64,000 nt of DNA, taken from the NCBI RefSeq assembly GCF_051027545.1, contig NZ_CP194902.1, positions 1,798,001 through 1,862,000 on the forward strand, given 5' to 3'. The notes below the pieces were generated by a model. The model made no database searches. It was given only the letters and a program-made list of their open reading frames with translations, and was not told the DNA's origin. Positions 1 to 8,376 of this stretch are shown one piece after another. The position numbers and the translations under genes are program-made. Source of the DNA: Methylocaldum sp002005105. GTDB taxonomy: Bacteria; Pseudomonadota; Gammaproteobacteria; Methylococcales; Methylococcaceae. Numbering within the stretch: the stretch's first letter is position 1; each line of letters opens with the position of its first letter.

Positions 1-144
1 CGCCCGCCCGAGCCGGGTGGTGTCGGTGTCGACCAGGGCGGTCGAAACGCTGCGGTTTTCCAGTAACGGCAAAGTGCTGTATCCCTCAAAAAGGCCTATG
101 ACCAGGCCAAACGCCAGAATGAAAAAACCGATGCGCCTACTCAC
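1..144 (-). CDS. N-terminus of unknown membrane-anchored protein, runs off window
   Basis: The minus strand encodes 48 residues from a GTG at 144 down to base 1 with no stop. The visible part opens SRRIGFFILAFGLVIGLFEG, a short basic start followed by a hydrophobic helix of about 17 residues, so it is a signal anchor or signal peptide. The GTG overlaps the end of the upstream small ORF by 8 bases, which suggests translational coupling within the ftsH transcription unit. Nothing beyond the anchor is visible and I do not recognise the family. Confidence 0.45.
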   Translation of the reverse strand, partial: MSRRIGFFILAFGLVIGLFEGYSTLPLLENRSVSTALVDTDTTRLGRA

Positions 145-355
145 GCACGTTTTGCCCAGTTGCTATCCATGCCGCATCGCCCATTCGATGTGTCGCGTGC
201 GCAATCAGCTTGCTCGACTCGCGAAGCCACAGCACCGAGCTCGCCACCGCGATGCAGCGCAGCCGGTCGCCCGCTCTCAAGGCCACGGTCGAAAACGCCT
301 GCTGCAGAAGCCGATAGGGCACAGTCTCGGGTATCCGAACCGGCGCGGCGCTCAT
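137..355 (-). CDS. Small hypothetical protein coupled to ftsH
   Basis: A 72-residue ORF whose ATG overlaps the ftsH stop in an ATGA arrangement, a classic coupling signature and the main reason to believe it. The product (MSAAPVRIPETVPYRLLQQA at the start) has no obvious transmembrane segment, signal peptide or motif that I recognise. Its stop overlaps the next GTG start, so ftsH, this gene and the truncated membrane gene form a tight minus-strand run. Its function is unknown. Co-translation with a membrane protease could mean an adaptor or substrate, but that is speculation. Confidence 0.5.
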   Translation of the reverse strand: MSAAPVRIPETVPYRLLQQAFSTVALRAGDRLRCIAVASSVLWLRESSKLIAHATHRMGDAAWIATGQNVRE

Positions 356-2379
356 TTTTCTCGCCCGGCCATCGCCAGGGGACGGGTCTCCAGCGGAGGC
401 GCGGGCGGCAGTCCGGTGACCTCGAGGATTTCCTCCTCGCCCAGCGTCTCGCGCGCGAGCAAGGCGTCGACCAGGGCATCGAGCTCCTTGCGATGCGCCT
501 TCAGGAGACTCTTCGCTTGTTCGTGGCTCTCGTTGATGATTCTTTGCACCTCGGCGTCGATGATGCGGGCGGTCTCCTCGCCGAAGGGCTTGGCGCCGAC
601 ATAGCCTCCGCCGGCGCCGCTCAGGTAGGGATTCTCGCGGGGCGCGAGCTGCACCATCCCGAGCTTGTCGCTCATGCCCCAGCGGGTGACCATGTTGCGG
701 GCGAGCTGGGTGGCCTGCTCGATGTCGTTCTCGGCGCCGGTGGTCCGGGTGCCGTACACGATCTCCTCGGCCGCGCGGCCGCCCAGCATGCCGACGATCT
801 TGGCGCGGAGATACGCTTCCGGATAGTTGTAGCGGTCGGTCTGGGGCCGCTGATACGTCACCCCGAGCGCTTGTCCGCGCGGCACGATGGTGACCCGGTG
901 CACCGGGTCGGCGCCGGGCATCACCAGGCCGAGGATGGCGTGTCCGCTCTCGTGATAGGCGATGCGCTCCCGGTCCTCGCGGGTCAGGAGGAGCGGACGC
1001 TCGGGGCCGAGCACGATTTTCTCCAGCGCGTCCAGAAAGTCCTTCTGGCGGACCGCGCTCTCTTCGCGCCGGGCCGCCAGCAGCGCCGCCTCGTTGACGA
1101 GGTTTTTGAGGTCCGCTCCCGAGAGTCCGGGCGTCGTGGCGGCCAGCTCGTCCAGGCGGACGTCGTCCGCGAGCGGAACCTCGCGGGTGTGAACCTTGAG
1201 GATCGCTTCGCGGCCGACCTTGTCCGGGAGGTTCACCACCACGCGCCGGTCGAAGCGTCCGGGCCGGAGCAGCGCCCGGTCGAGCACGTCGGGCTGGTTG
1301 GTCGCGGCCAGCACGATGACGCCTTCGCGGCCCGTGAAACCGTCCATCTCGGTGAGGATCTGCTGCAGCGTCTGCTCGTGTTCGCTGGCGGCCCCGATCG
1401 CCACCTGGCCGCGCGCGCGGCCTATCGCGTCGATCTCGTCGATGAAGATGATGGCCGGAGCGTGCTCGCGCGCCTGCTTGAACAGATCCCGCACGCGCGC
1501 AGCCCCCACGCCGACGATCATCTCCACGAACTCGGCCGCGCTCATCGAGAAGAACGGAACCTCAGCCTCCCCGGCGACCGCCTTCGCCAGCAAGGTCTTT
1601 CCGGTACCCGGCGCGCCGACCAGCAGCACGCCCTTCGGCGCGGTTCCGCCCAGGCGGGTGTATTTCTCGGGAGACTTCAGGAAATCCACGATCTCGACCA
1701 GTTCGTTCTCCGCCTCGTCGATGCCGGCCACATCGTCGAAGGTGACCCTGGCGCTCGCCTCCTGGTCGTAGCGGCGGGCCTTGCTCCGGCCGATGTTCAT
1801 GAGTCCGCCCATGCCGCCGCCCTGCTGCACGGCTCGCCGGTAAATCCAGACATAGAAAAGAATGATGAGGATCGCGGGGCCGAAGCCGAACAGAAGCGTG
1901 ATCCAGGGACTGCCTTCCCGGATCGGCACCGCGCTGATCTCGACCTTGTGCTCGATCAGGAACGCCTCCAGTCCGGGGTCCACGAACGCGGGCAGTTCGG
2001 TGGTGAAGGTGTCCGCCGTTTTGGGCTCGGGTTCGGTCAGGCGCCGCTCGTCGGGCGCCACGTCTTCTCTATCTTTCGGCGGCCAGGTGACGGGCGACGC
2101 AAACCGGCCCTCGACGCTCGCCCCCTGGCTGTAAATCGCCTCGACGTTTCTCTTCGCGACCTCTTCCTTGAAGGCGGTATAAGGGATGGTGATCGACTCG
2201 CCGGGTTCCGGAAAGAGAGACCGCATCAGCAGGTAGTTGATGAGGAGGAGGATCAGGAACGTCAGCCAAATTCTGCGAGGCGCGCCTTGCGGCTGTTCCG
2301 GGCGGCGCTCGGCCGGCTGGAAGCGCGGGTCGGGCGCCGAGTCTCGGTTGCGCGGCGCCTTTGGTGTCGGCCAATTCAT
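352..2379 (-). CDS. ftsH: ATP-dependent zinc metalloprotease FtsH
   Basis: A 675-residue membrane-anchored AAA+ protease that degrades misfolded or regulatory membrane and cytosolic proteins. Two membrane segments are visible (about residues 37-53 and 158-177) flanking an extracytoplasmic domain, then the AAA module with Walker A GAPGTGKT, Walker B IIFIDEIDAIG and the second region of homology ATNQPDVLDRALLRPGRFDR. The zinc protease motif HESGH follows. The start is fixed by GGAGG four bases upstream of the ATG. The proline/arginine-rich N-terminal extension and long periplasmic loop suggest a secondary FtsH paralogue rather than the housekeeping copy. It follows the GH65 gene after a repeat-filled 200-bp gap. 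Confidence 0.95.
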   Translation of the reverse strand: MNWPTPKAPRNRDSAPDPRFQPAERRPEQPQGAPRRIWLTFLILLLINYLLMRSLFPEPGESITIPYTAFKEEVAKRNVEAIYSQGASVEGRFASPVTWPPKDREDVAPDERRLTEPEPKTADTFTTELPAFVDPGLEAFLIEHKVEISAVPIREGSPWITLLFGFGPAILIILFYVWIYRRAVQQGGGMGGLMNIGRSKARRYDQEASARVTFDDVAGIDEAENELVEIVDFLKSPEKYTRLGGTAPKGVLLVGAPGTGKTLLAKAVAGEAEVPFFSMSAAEFVEMIVGVGAARVRDLFKQAREHAPAIIFIDEIDAIGRARGQVAIGAASEHEQTLQQILTEMDGFTGREGVIVLAATNQPDVLDRALLRPGRFDRRVVVNLPDKVGREAILKVHTREVPLADDVRLDELAATTPGLSGADLKNLVNEAALLAARREESAVRQKDFLDALEKIVLGPERPLLLTREDRERIAYHESGHAILGLVMPGADPVHRVTIVPRGQALGVTYQRPQTDRYNYPEAYLRAKIVGMLGGRAAEEIVYGTRTTGAENDIEQATQLARNMVTRWGMSDKLGMVQLAPRENPYLSGAGGGYVGAKPFGEETARIIDAEVQRIINESHEQAKSLLKAHRKELDALVDALLARETLGEEEILEVTGLPPAPPLETRPLAMAGREK

Positions 2380-2412
2380 GGTGCCTCCGAGGATGTGCTC
2401 ATTCTTCTGTCT

Positions 2413-2579
2413 TAGAGCCTATCCCAGTAGGCTCAAGAATCCCTTCGACGGGCCTGTCCTGAGCTAAGCTCGTAGGGTGCGGTGAAGAACGAACCGCACC
2501 GATGCACCGCGAATGATGCGGTTCCCTTCGTTCACCACATCCTACGAGCTCAGGGCGAACGGCCTGCCGGGATAGGCCC
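2413..2579. repeat. Imperfect inverted repeat between GH65 and ftsH genes
   Basis: The gap between the two genes is a palindromic element. The arm starting GCTCGTAGGGTGCGGTGAAG near 2470 is mirrored by an arm ending CACATCCTACGAGC near 2551. It is bracketed by CTATCCCAGTAGG and GGGATAGG, and it contains the word GGGCCTGTCCTGAG that recurs near 20.6, 35.3 and 42.06 kb. It looks like a MITE- or REP-type element. Any ftsH promoter would have to lie in or across it. Confidence 0.6.
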
Positions 2580-5501
2580 CTATTTGCCGAGATCGAAAAC
2601 CCGCGTGCTGCCGCCGGGGAAGTCGTGTACTTCATCCTTGAATGCCAGGCGGATCGGCGCGATGCCGGGTTCGCGCCCGTGTACGGTAAGGGCGTCGCGG
2701 GTGAGATGCAAATCGAGCGTGTGCCCGCGATAGCGAATGCGCAGGTCGAGGCGCTCCAATTCCGCCGGCAATTGCGGATTGAGCCTGAGGACATCGCTCG
2801 TGACCTCGACGCCGGTCGTTACGCGCTGCATCAGATCGACCGTCCCCGCCATGGCGCCGAGGTGCACGCCTTCGGCCGTGGTGCCTTGCTGAATGTCGCT
2901 CAAGTCGCTCTGCAACGCCTCCGCGAAGTAGGTCATCGCGCGCGGCCGGTTCGATCGCGCCAAGACCCACGCGTGCACGACCCGCGACAATGTGGAGCCG
3001 TGCGACGAACGGCGGTCGTAATACGTGACGTTGCGCGGAATGGTTTCATATTCGAACGGATAGCCGAGATGCGTGAACAGATCGCTCAGCTCCTCGGCCG
3101 AAAACAGATAGAACAGCATCAGCACGTCGGCCTGCTTCGACAGCTTATAGCGGTTCGCCGTGTCGTTCTCCGCTTCGAGAATGAGATCCAGGCGCTGGAT
3201 GTTGCCGTACCGCCTCCGGTAGTCCTCCCAATCCAGCTCGATGAGCTTTTCGTAGCCCTCGAACTGGCTGATGACCCCGTTCCCGTGAAACGGCACGAAC
3301 ATTCGCCGGCTGATGTCCTCCCAACGCGCGGTTTCTTCCGCGGACAAGGGAAGCTCGCGCATGAGCTCCAACCGCCGGAGATCGGGGAGCAGCCTGAGCA
3401 CGTCCAGTGCCCGGCGCAGCACCCACACGGCCATGATGTTGGTATAGGCGTTGTTGTCGAGACCGGGCGTCGGCGCATCGGGATAGCCCTCGTGGAACTC
3501 GTCCGGGCCCATCACCCCGCGGATCTCGTAGCGGCCCTTTTCTTTACTGAAGCTCGCGATGCTGGCCCAGAAGCGGGCGATCTCGAGCATCAGCTCGGCA
3601 CCGGCGAACTGCAGAAACTCGATGTCACGGGTAACCTGAAAGTACTGCCAGACGTTGTAGGCAATGGCGCTGCCGACGTGGCGCTGCAGATAAGAGTTGT
3701 CGGGCACCCATCGCTGCGAGCGCGGATTCAGGTTGAGTTCCTGGGTTTCCTCCTGCCCATCGCTTCCGCTTTGCCATGGGAACATGGCGCCCTGGAATCC
3801 GGCGCTCTTCGCCGCGGCTCGCGCTTCGTCTAGGCGCCGATAGCGGTACATGAGCAGCGAGCGGGTGATCTCGGGCATTCGAAAATTGAGGAACGGGAAG
3901 ATGAACAGCTCGTCCCAAAAAATGTGGCCCTGATACGCTTCGCCGGTCCAGCCGCGTGCCGGCACGCCGATATCGAGATCGATGGAGTTGGGGGACACGG
4001 CCTGCAGCAGATGAAACATGTTCAGCCGAAGCATCATCGGCGCGTTCAGCCCGAAATCGCGTCCGGCGGGTTCCATGTGGATGTCGAACCTTCGCCACAG
4101 GTGCATCCAGGCCAGGACGTGGTCCGACAGCACGGCCTCGAAGCGTCCGGCTCGCGCCATCGCCTTGCGCGCCGCCAGGGCGCACTGGGAGATGGCGCGA
4201 TCGCGCGAGGTATGGAGCATGGCGAGTTTCTCCAGCACCAGCGTCTCCCCCGGCTTGAGCCGCATGCCGAACGCCTGCCCGATATACCCGGGTTCGCGAA
4301 CCGTTCGACGCGGCGTCTTGACAAGCTTGCCGCCTTTGAACGCCTGCGTTCGCGCCGCCTGCGCGACATGCAGCTTCGACTGAGATGTACGCACTTCGAG
4401 ACACACCCCGTCCTCGCCGACGATTTCACCCGTCAGCGGCTCCAGGTGCTGATTGTTGAATTTCCGATAAAGCTTCGCGCCCGCGTTGACAACACGCCCG
4501 TCGATGGCCGTGCGGACCGTGATGCGTGCAGACCAGTTCTCGGCGGTCAGGGTGAGCTCGATCGCACCCAGATGCATGTCGACCATCGACACCAGGCGCC
4601 GCTCCGTAAGCGTGCTCCGCCGCCCTTTGCCGTCCTCGAAGCGTATGGCCCTCGACAGCAGGCCGCTGCGGAGGTCCAGTTCTTGACGATGTGACAGGAT
4701 TCTGACCTTTCGCTCATCGAACCAATCCTCGTCGGCGATGCGAAACTCGAGCGCGAGCCAATTGGGGAAGTTGACGAGGTCCTCGTTTTCGACCACCCGT
4801 CCGGCGATATCGGTCCGCAGCCGGTTGTAGCCGCCTGCCAGGTAGGTGCCGGGATAACGGATATCGTCCGCCCGCGCCCAGGGCGCTGCTCCGCGCGTCT
4901 CGAAATAGCCGTTTCCGAGGGCGCACAAGGATTCCCGGATGCCCTCGCGTGCCGGGTCGAAGTCCTCGTACGCCAACACCCAGGCAGAGGGCGGTTCGAG
5001 CGACACGCGGATGTTCGCCAAGCCGGTCACGACGGCATCGGCGCCGGCCTCCCGCAAGGCCTGCGACCGACCGCTGCGGTCGATGCCGATAACCAGGCCG
5101 AACCGGCCCATGTGTCCCGCCTCGACCTCGCCGACCGTATCCGCCACGACGACCGTTCGCAGCGGTTCCACTCCGAGCCGCCGCGCCGCCTCCAGAAGCG
5201 CATCGAGCGGCGGCTTGCCCTCGAGCTCCGGACGGATGATCTCCGACCCGTCCACATAAATATCGAACAGCGGCGCGATACCGGCGGCTTCCTGCACCGC
5301 TGCAAACTCGTTGCCGGTAGCTATCACGGCCGTTCGAATCGCCTGCGCCCGGAGCGACCGCACCAGATCGATCGCGGCTTGATCGACTTCGATGGCCCCA
5401 TGCTGCTCCGAATATCGCGCAAAATATCCGCCGTCGAGGTCGAACAAGACGGCATCGTAGTCGCGCGGCAAGAGAGCGACGATGGGGCCGGCAGTGCTCA
5501 T
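2580..5501 (-). CDS. HAD phosphatase/mutase-GH65 disaccharide phosphorylase fusion
   Basis: A 973-residue two-domain enzyme. Residues 1 to about 165 form a HAD-superfamily domain of beta-phosphoglucomutase type (nucleophile loop VLFDLDGGYF, VIATGNE, lysine in GKPPLDALL, acidic VVVADTVGEVEAG). The remainder is a glycoside hydrolase family 65 phosphorylase with the general-acid motif GVMGPDEFHEG and the phosphate-loop signature SSHGSTLSRVVHAW. GH65 enzymes phosphorolyse alpha-glucosides such as trehalose, maltose or kojibiose to beta-glucose-1-phosphate, which a beta-phosphoglucomutase converts to glucose-6-phosphate. The fusion therefore joins consecutive steps. The actual disaccharide cannot be read from sequence. 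It lies 21 bp after the cupin gene, probably in one transcript. Confidence 0.85.
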   Translation of the reverse strand: MSTAGPIVALLPRDYDAVLFDLDGGYFARYSEQHGAIEVDQAAIDLVRSLRAQAIRTAVIATGNEFAAVQEAAGIAPLFDIYVDGSEIIRPELEGKPPLDALLEAARRLGVEPLRTVVVADTVGEVEAGHMGRFGLVIGIDRSGRSQALREAGADAVVTGLANIRVSLEPPSAWVLAYEDFDPAREGIRESLCALGNGYFETRGAAPWARADDIRYPGTYLAGGYNRLRTDIAGRVVENEDLVNFPNWLALEFRIADEDWFDERKVRILSHRQELDLRSGLLSRAIRFEDGKGRRSTLTERRLVSMVDMHLGAIELTLTAENWSARITVRTAIDGRVVNAGAKLYRKFNNQHLEPLTGEIVGEDGVCLEVRTSQSKLHVAQAARTQAFKGGKLVKTPRRTVREPGYIGQAFGMRLKPGETLVLEKLAMLHTSRDRAISQCALAARKAMARAGRFEAVLSDHVLAWMHLWRRFDIHMEPAGRDFGLNAPMMLRLNMFHLLQAVSPNSIDLDIGVPARGWTGEAYQGHIFWDELFIFPFLNFRMPEITRSLLMYRYRRLDEARAAAKSAGFQGAMFPWQSGSDGQEETQELNLNPRSQRWVPDNSYLQRHVGSAIAYNVWQYFQVTRDIEFLQFAGAELMLEIARFWASIASFSKEKGRYEIRGVMGPDEFHEGYPDAPTPGLDNNAYTNIMAVWVLRRALDVLRLLPDLRRLELMRELPLSAEETARWEDISRRMFVPFHGNGVISQFEGYEKLIELDWEDYRRRYGNIQRLDLILEAENDTANRYKLSKQADVLMLFYLFSAEELSDLFTHLGYPFEYETIPRNVTYYDRRSSHGSTLSRVVHAWVLARSNRPRAMTYFAEALQSDLSDIQQGTTAEGVHLGAMAGTVDLMQRVTTGVEVTSDVLRLNPQLPAELERLDLRIRYRGHTLDLHLTRDALTVHGREPGIAPIRLAFKDEVHDFPGGSTRVFDLGK

Positions 5502-5522
5502 CTCGGCACTCGAATGCCGATC

Positions 5523-5894
5523 TCAGTGTTCTGCGGGCTCGTCGGCCTTCGTTCGGTGCACGGTGCCGTCGGGATGCTCGGGCGGGCTGTAGAGCGTGTA
5601 CAGCCTGAGCGGCTGGTCGGATGAAGTGTTGATCACATTGTGTTCGACGCCCGCCGGAATCACCACCGCCACGCCATCGCTCAACGGGTGCTCTTCGCCG
5701 TTTAGCACGGCCACGCCGGTTCCGGCTTCGATGCGGATGAACTGATCGTGCTCCTCATGGGTTTCGACTCCGATTTCCTCGCGCGGCTGGAGCGTCATCA
5801 GCACCAGCTGGGTATTCCGGCCGGTATAGAGCACGCGGCGATAGTCCTGGTTTGCCAGCGTATCGCGTTCGATGTCCGTTGTGTATCCGATCAT
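5523..5894 (-). CDS. Small single-domain cupin
   Basis: A 123-residue protein with both conserved cupin motifs: ETHEEHDQFIRIEAGTG (metal-binding His, His and Glu) and VVIPAGVEHNVIN (PxGxxH with the third metal His). It should fold as a beta-barrel with one divalent metal. Small cupins of this type bind or isomerise sugars or small metabolites or act as stress proteins; the substrate is unknown. It leads the cupin-GH65 pair on the minus strand with a 21-bp gap, so a role in handling the same carbohydrate is plausible but unproven. Confidence 0.8.
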   Translation of the reverse strand: MIGYTTDIERDTLANQDYRRVLYTGRNTQLVLMTLQPREEIGVETHEEHDQFIRIEAGTGVAVLNGEEHPLSDGVAVVIPAGVEHNVINTSSDQPLRLYTLYSPPEHPDGTVHRTKADEPAEH

Positions 5895-5974
5895 AAGTCA
5901 CCTCCAAAAACGATTGCGGCAAGACGAAAATTCAATGAGCGGTCAGTCCGCCGGCTTCGAAGCGCCTCTCGCGC

Positions 5975-6296
5975 CTATCGTCCCGGTACGATTTTCCAAA
6001 GCTCACCGTTGGTCTCGTCGGTGACGACGTACAATCCACGGCTGCTCGAGCCCCGTTGCGAGCACGACGACGTCGAAGGCGACATTGGATTGGACGGCGC
6101 ACGCGCGGGTCTGACCGGGAAACGCCGGGCGCTGGTCCGGCGCGTTCGGCGCGCGTGTCTCGAACGGCGGACAGGCGCCTGTCCCGCCGGACGTCTGCGC
6201 CCCGCCGCTGCCCGCACAGACCATCAGAACGAATATTGAGATACAGGCTACGCGGCAAGTCTGTATGGGGCGGCCCTCCTTGGCGGATGATTCCAT
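5975..6296 (-). pseudogene. PQQ-type sugar dehydrogenase remnant: start fused to end
   Basis: From an ATG at 6296 the minus strand encodes a signal peptide and mature start (IFVLMVCAGSGGAQ, then ACAVQSNVAFDVVVLATGL). This resembles the N-terminus of soluble aldose/sorbosone dehydrogenases, which continue GLEQPWG. At about 6035-6045 the reading frame changes and the sequence runs directly into LYVVTDETNGELWKIVP and a stop at 5975, which resembles the extreme C-terminus of the same family. Roughly 350 central residues, including the propeller and catalytic site, are absent. This is an internal deletion plus frameshift, not a functional gene. Confidence 0.65.
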
Positions 6297-6599
6297 TCTT
6301 GAGACCAGCGAGACAATAAGAAGTGCGCCGCTCGCAGGCGAAGGCCGGGCGACCGGTCCCCAGGAGGGGGCCACAAAAAACAGACGGGGCATTCCGGAGG
6401 ATTATCGAGCCGCGTAAACCGGACTCCGCTTATTCGGTCTTTCGTATCCCTCTTGTTGGACGGGCCGAGGGAAAGGCTTGGGGGAAAACGAAAACAAACG
6501 CGGTCCGGTATCTTTTTGACCCATCCGAAGATGACTCTCGCCCCCATGCCCCGTCCCACGGCCCAAATGGCGTTTTCGTGCCGTTTACTCGTGGCAGGA
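6297..6599. other. Intergenic, nothing recognised
   Basis: About 300 bases between the pseudogene start and the hdeD stop. The open frames here have no plausible ribosome binding site or domain. No repeat of the families seen elsewhere in the window and no strong hairpin were noticed. It may hold the dead promoter of the sugar dehydrogenase. Confidence 0.4.
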
Positions 6600-7202
6600 C
6601 TAGGCCTTATTCGGCGATCCTTCCCAGGCTTCGGATTCCTTTGCGGTCAGTGCGATCGCGATACAGCTCCAACCGTTCATGATCAGTTCGATTGCGACGA
6701 AAAGGCCGATGATCCAAAGTCCTGAAACCGGCCATTTCGCCACGATCATGACGCCCAGCAGTATTTCGAGCATGGCGCTTGCAAGCGGCCAAACCCAGCT
6801 TTTGAGCCCGCGGAGTTGAAGGGCCATAACCATCCGCGCGATACCGATGCCGATCAGCGCTCCGCCAAGGACCAAGGTAAGAAGGGTTGATGCGGCCACA
6901 GGGTTGTTAATGATGGTTATACCCGCAAGCAAATAGAGGATGCCGATGAGTACGGACAGAATGATGCTTTTCCATCCCGTGGCCTTGACGGCATGAAATA
7001 TCTGGAAGCTTCCGCCAATGAGCAACAGGACTCCGAAATAAACCATGCTGGCCACGGTCAAGAAAAACGTCATGCCCAGCCCGATCGTACCGAGAATGAT
7101 CAATACGATTCCCAGGGCCAGGAGCCAACCCCAATTCTGTCTGAGTTCGCCGAAGAAAACGTCCGGGCCGCCCGCGCCGGTCAATCGTTCCATATATGAC
7201 AT
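6600..7202 (-). CDS. hdeD: HdeD-family (DUF308) integral membrane protein
   Basis: A 200-residue, very hydrophobic protein with six evenly spaced transmembrane helices (for example WLLALGIVLIILGTIGLGMT and LWIIGLFVAIELIMNGWSC) in the duplicated three-helix layout of HdeD. HdeD proteins of enterobacteria are inner-membrane proteins linked to acid resistance; the biochemical activity is unknown. GAGG lies eight bases before the ATG. The gene stands alone on the minus strand, with a small stress-protein-like gene upstream. Confidence 0.85.
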   Translation of the reverse strand: MSYMERLTGAGGPDVFFGELRQNWGWLLALGIVLIILGTIGLGMTFFLTVASMVYFGVLLLIGGSFQIFHAVKATGWKSIILSVLIGILYLLAGITIINNPVAASTLLTLVLGGALIGIGIARMVMALQLRGLKSWVWPLASAMLEILLGVMIVAKWPVSGLWIIGLFVAIELIMNGWSCIAIALTAKESEAWEGSPNKA

Positions 7203-7294
7203 GACGAAGTCCTCTTTGTCAGATGCAGACAGGGTTTGACCGCAGCGTCGGGCGCTTCGTTCGCTTTCTCGGCAGGCATGTCAGGATCGGGCGA

Positions 7295-7702
7295 TTACTT
7301 CAGTTCTTCGATCGCCAGCCGGTGGTAACGGTGCGCGAAATCGAACGGTACGCGGCGAACGACGTTCATCGCGCGTGCCGCGTCGGTGTCGCCGGGTGCA
7401 TAGATCAGCAAAAATGCGGAGCCTTGCCGGGCCGCATCCAGATGGGCTTGCACCGCATCGTCGCTCCAGCCCAATCGCGCGAGAAAGCCCGTGTTTTCCG
7501 CAAGATTACGCTGCGCGGCGGCAGCCACTTCTTCGCACGTATAAAGCTGGCAATCCGCCTGCTCATAACCGCCGGTTAGGAGATCTTGCTGTACCCGCTG
7601 TGCGTCCTCCCGTTTCGGGAACGCGACGACCAGGTAGCCGACAGGATAAAAAATGCCGAAGTCCGTGGTCTTAGGGGGCGTGCGCGGTTCTTGATTGCTC
7701 AT
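7295..7702 (-). CDS. Hypothetical soluble protein
   Basis: A 135-residue protein with no signal peptide. The start is supported by AGGAG eight bases upstream of ATG 7702. It has an N-terminal beta-strand/helix unit (FYPVGYLVVAFPKREDAQRV) recalling general-stress or YflT-like sensor modules, and a helical C-terminal half ending RYHRLAIEELK. I do not recognise a family with confidence. It sits 92 bp upstream of hdeD in the same direction, so the two could be co-expressed as a stress pair. Confidence 0.6.
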   Translation of the reverse strand: MSNQEPRTPPKTTDFGIFYPVGYLVVAFPKREDAQRVQQDLLTGGYEQADCQLYTCEEVAAAAQRNLAENTGFLARLGWSDDAVQAHLDAARQGSAFLLIYAPGDTDAARAMNVVRRVPFDFAHRYHRLAIEELK

Positions 7703-7818
7703 GATTCATGCTCCTTTGACGTGACATCGTTAGTCCTTTAGACAGCTGGATTAGGCAATTTGACTGCGAATACTAAAGCCGCGTTTGTTCCCGCCGTTGG
7801 CGCCGCCAGGGTGGGTTA

Positions 7819-8021
7819 TTCCAAATCGCTTTCAATAAAGCATTAATTTTTGTAGGTGAGTTAGCCCGCGAGGCCGTAGCCCACCGAGCGATCCCGAATC
7901 GGTGGGTTACGCTTCGCTAACCCACCCTACGATTAATGTTCACTCGAATGCCGAATGGAATTAGGGCTTCGCGGCCTAACCCACCTGCAAAATCAATTCC
8001 TCATTGACAGCGATCCGGAAT
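7819..8021. repeat. Dispersed palindromic repeat, family I (copy plus inverted half-copy)
   Basis: A 144-bp copy (7819-7962) of a family with one end TTCCAAATCGCTTTCAAT and the other GCCGAATGGAAT. The centre is an inverted repeat of GTGGGTTACG / TAACCCACC. It is followed at once by a truncated copy in opposite orientation ending GCGATCCGGAAT. Other copies lie at 11459, 16211, 26901, 37140 and 62512. The imperfect inverted termini and strong stem suggest a MITE-like element. The remaining 7703-8207 sequence shows no gene. Confidence 0.7.
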
Positions 8022-8207
8022 ATCAAGGTCCGCGGTTCTTTCTGGATCTCATCCGGAACCTTGCGTACCACGCGTCGGATTCCGCTCCTCGATGAAACGT
8101 TTCGTTACCCGATCGCGGGACATGTTTCTCCGATATCCCACGAGGCGTACCCGAAACGCCCACAACCAAGGCATGGATGTGAAAAGGGAGCACCGACGAT
8201 AGCCAGT

Positions 8208-8263
8208 CCGTCACCGAATCGTTACGAAATCCTAATAGACCTGTAACGCGCCGCCGATTAAAT
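8208..8263 (+). promoter_or_regulatory. Pho-box-like promoter of the metallophosphatase gene
   Basis: Four 7-mers start at 8208 (CCGTCAC), 8219 (TCGTTAC), 8230 (TCCTAAT) and 8241 (CTGTAAC), each exactly 11 bp apart. That is the spacing of PhoB direct repeats (consensus CTGTCAT). Ten bases after the last unit, TTAAAT (8258-8263) is placed as a -10 element. The individual units are divergent, so the periodicity is the main evidence. Confidence 0.6.
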
Positions 8264-8326
8264 GGCCGCGCTTCTGAACAAATGTCGGGCCTCGACCACC
8301 TGGTAACCGTCGAGTTCGCCGATTGG

Positions 8327-8357
8327 AAAGGGGCCGCTTGCGGCCCTTTTATTTTCT
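8327..8357 (+). terminator. Intrinsic terminator in the leader of the metallophosphatase gene
   Basis: GGGCCGC-TT-GCGGCCC forms a perfect 7-bp stem with flanking A/T pairing, followed by TTTTATTTT. It lies about 60 bp after the predicted -10 and only 20 bp before the GTG start, with no plus-strand gene upstream. It would therefore stop transcripts from the Pho-type promoter before the gene, suggesting attenuation, or else it ends a short leader RNA. Confidence 0.6.
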
Positions 8358-8376
8358 TTCCAACCCGGAGCTCATT

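Noticed and set aside
160..2415. A 751-codon open frame antisense to ftsH (also 842 codons antisense to the exbB-tonB genes at 57819-60347 and 720 codons antisense to tpsA at 54739-56901)
   Set aside because: These are mirror frames produced by GC-rich codon usage. The translations are Arg/His/Gly/Asp-rich with no domain, and the opposite strand carries clear family motifs.
8004..8246. An 80-codon plus-strand ORF before the metallophosphatase
   Set aside because: There is no ribosome binding site. It starts inside a repeat fragment and ends across the Pho-like array; the residues look like noise.
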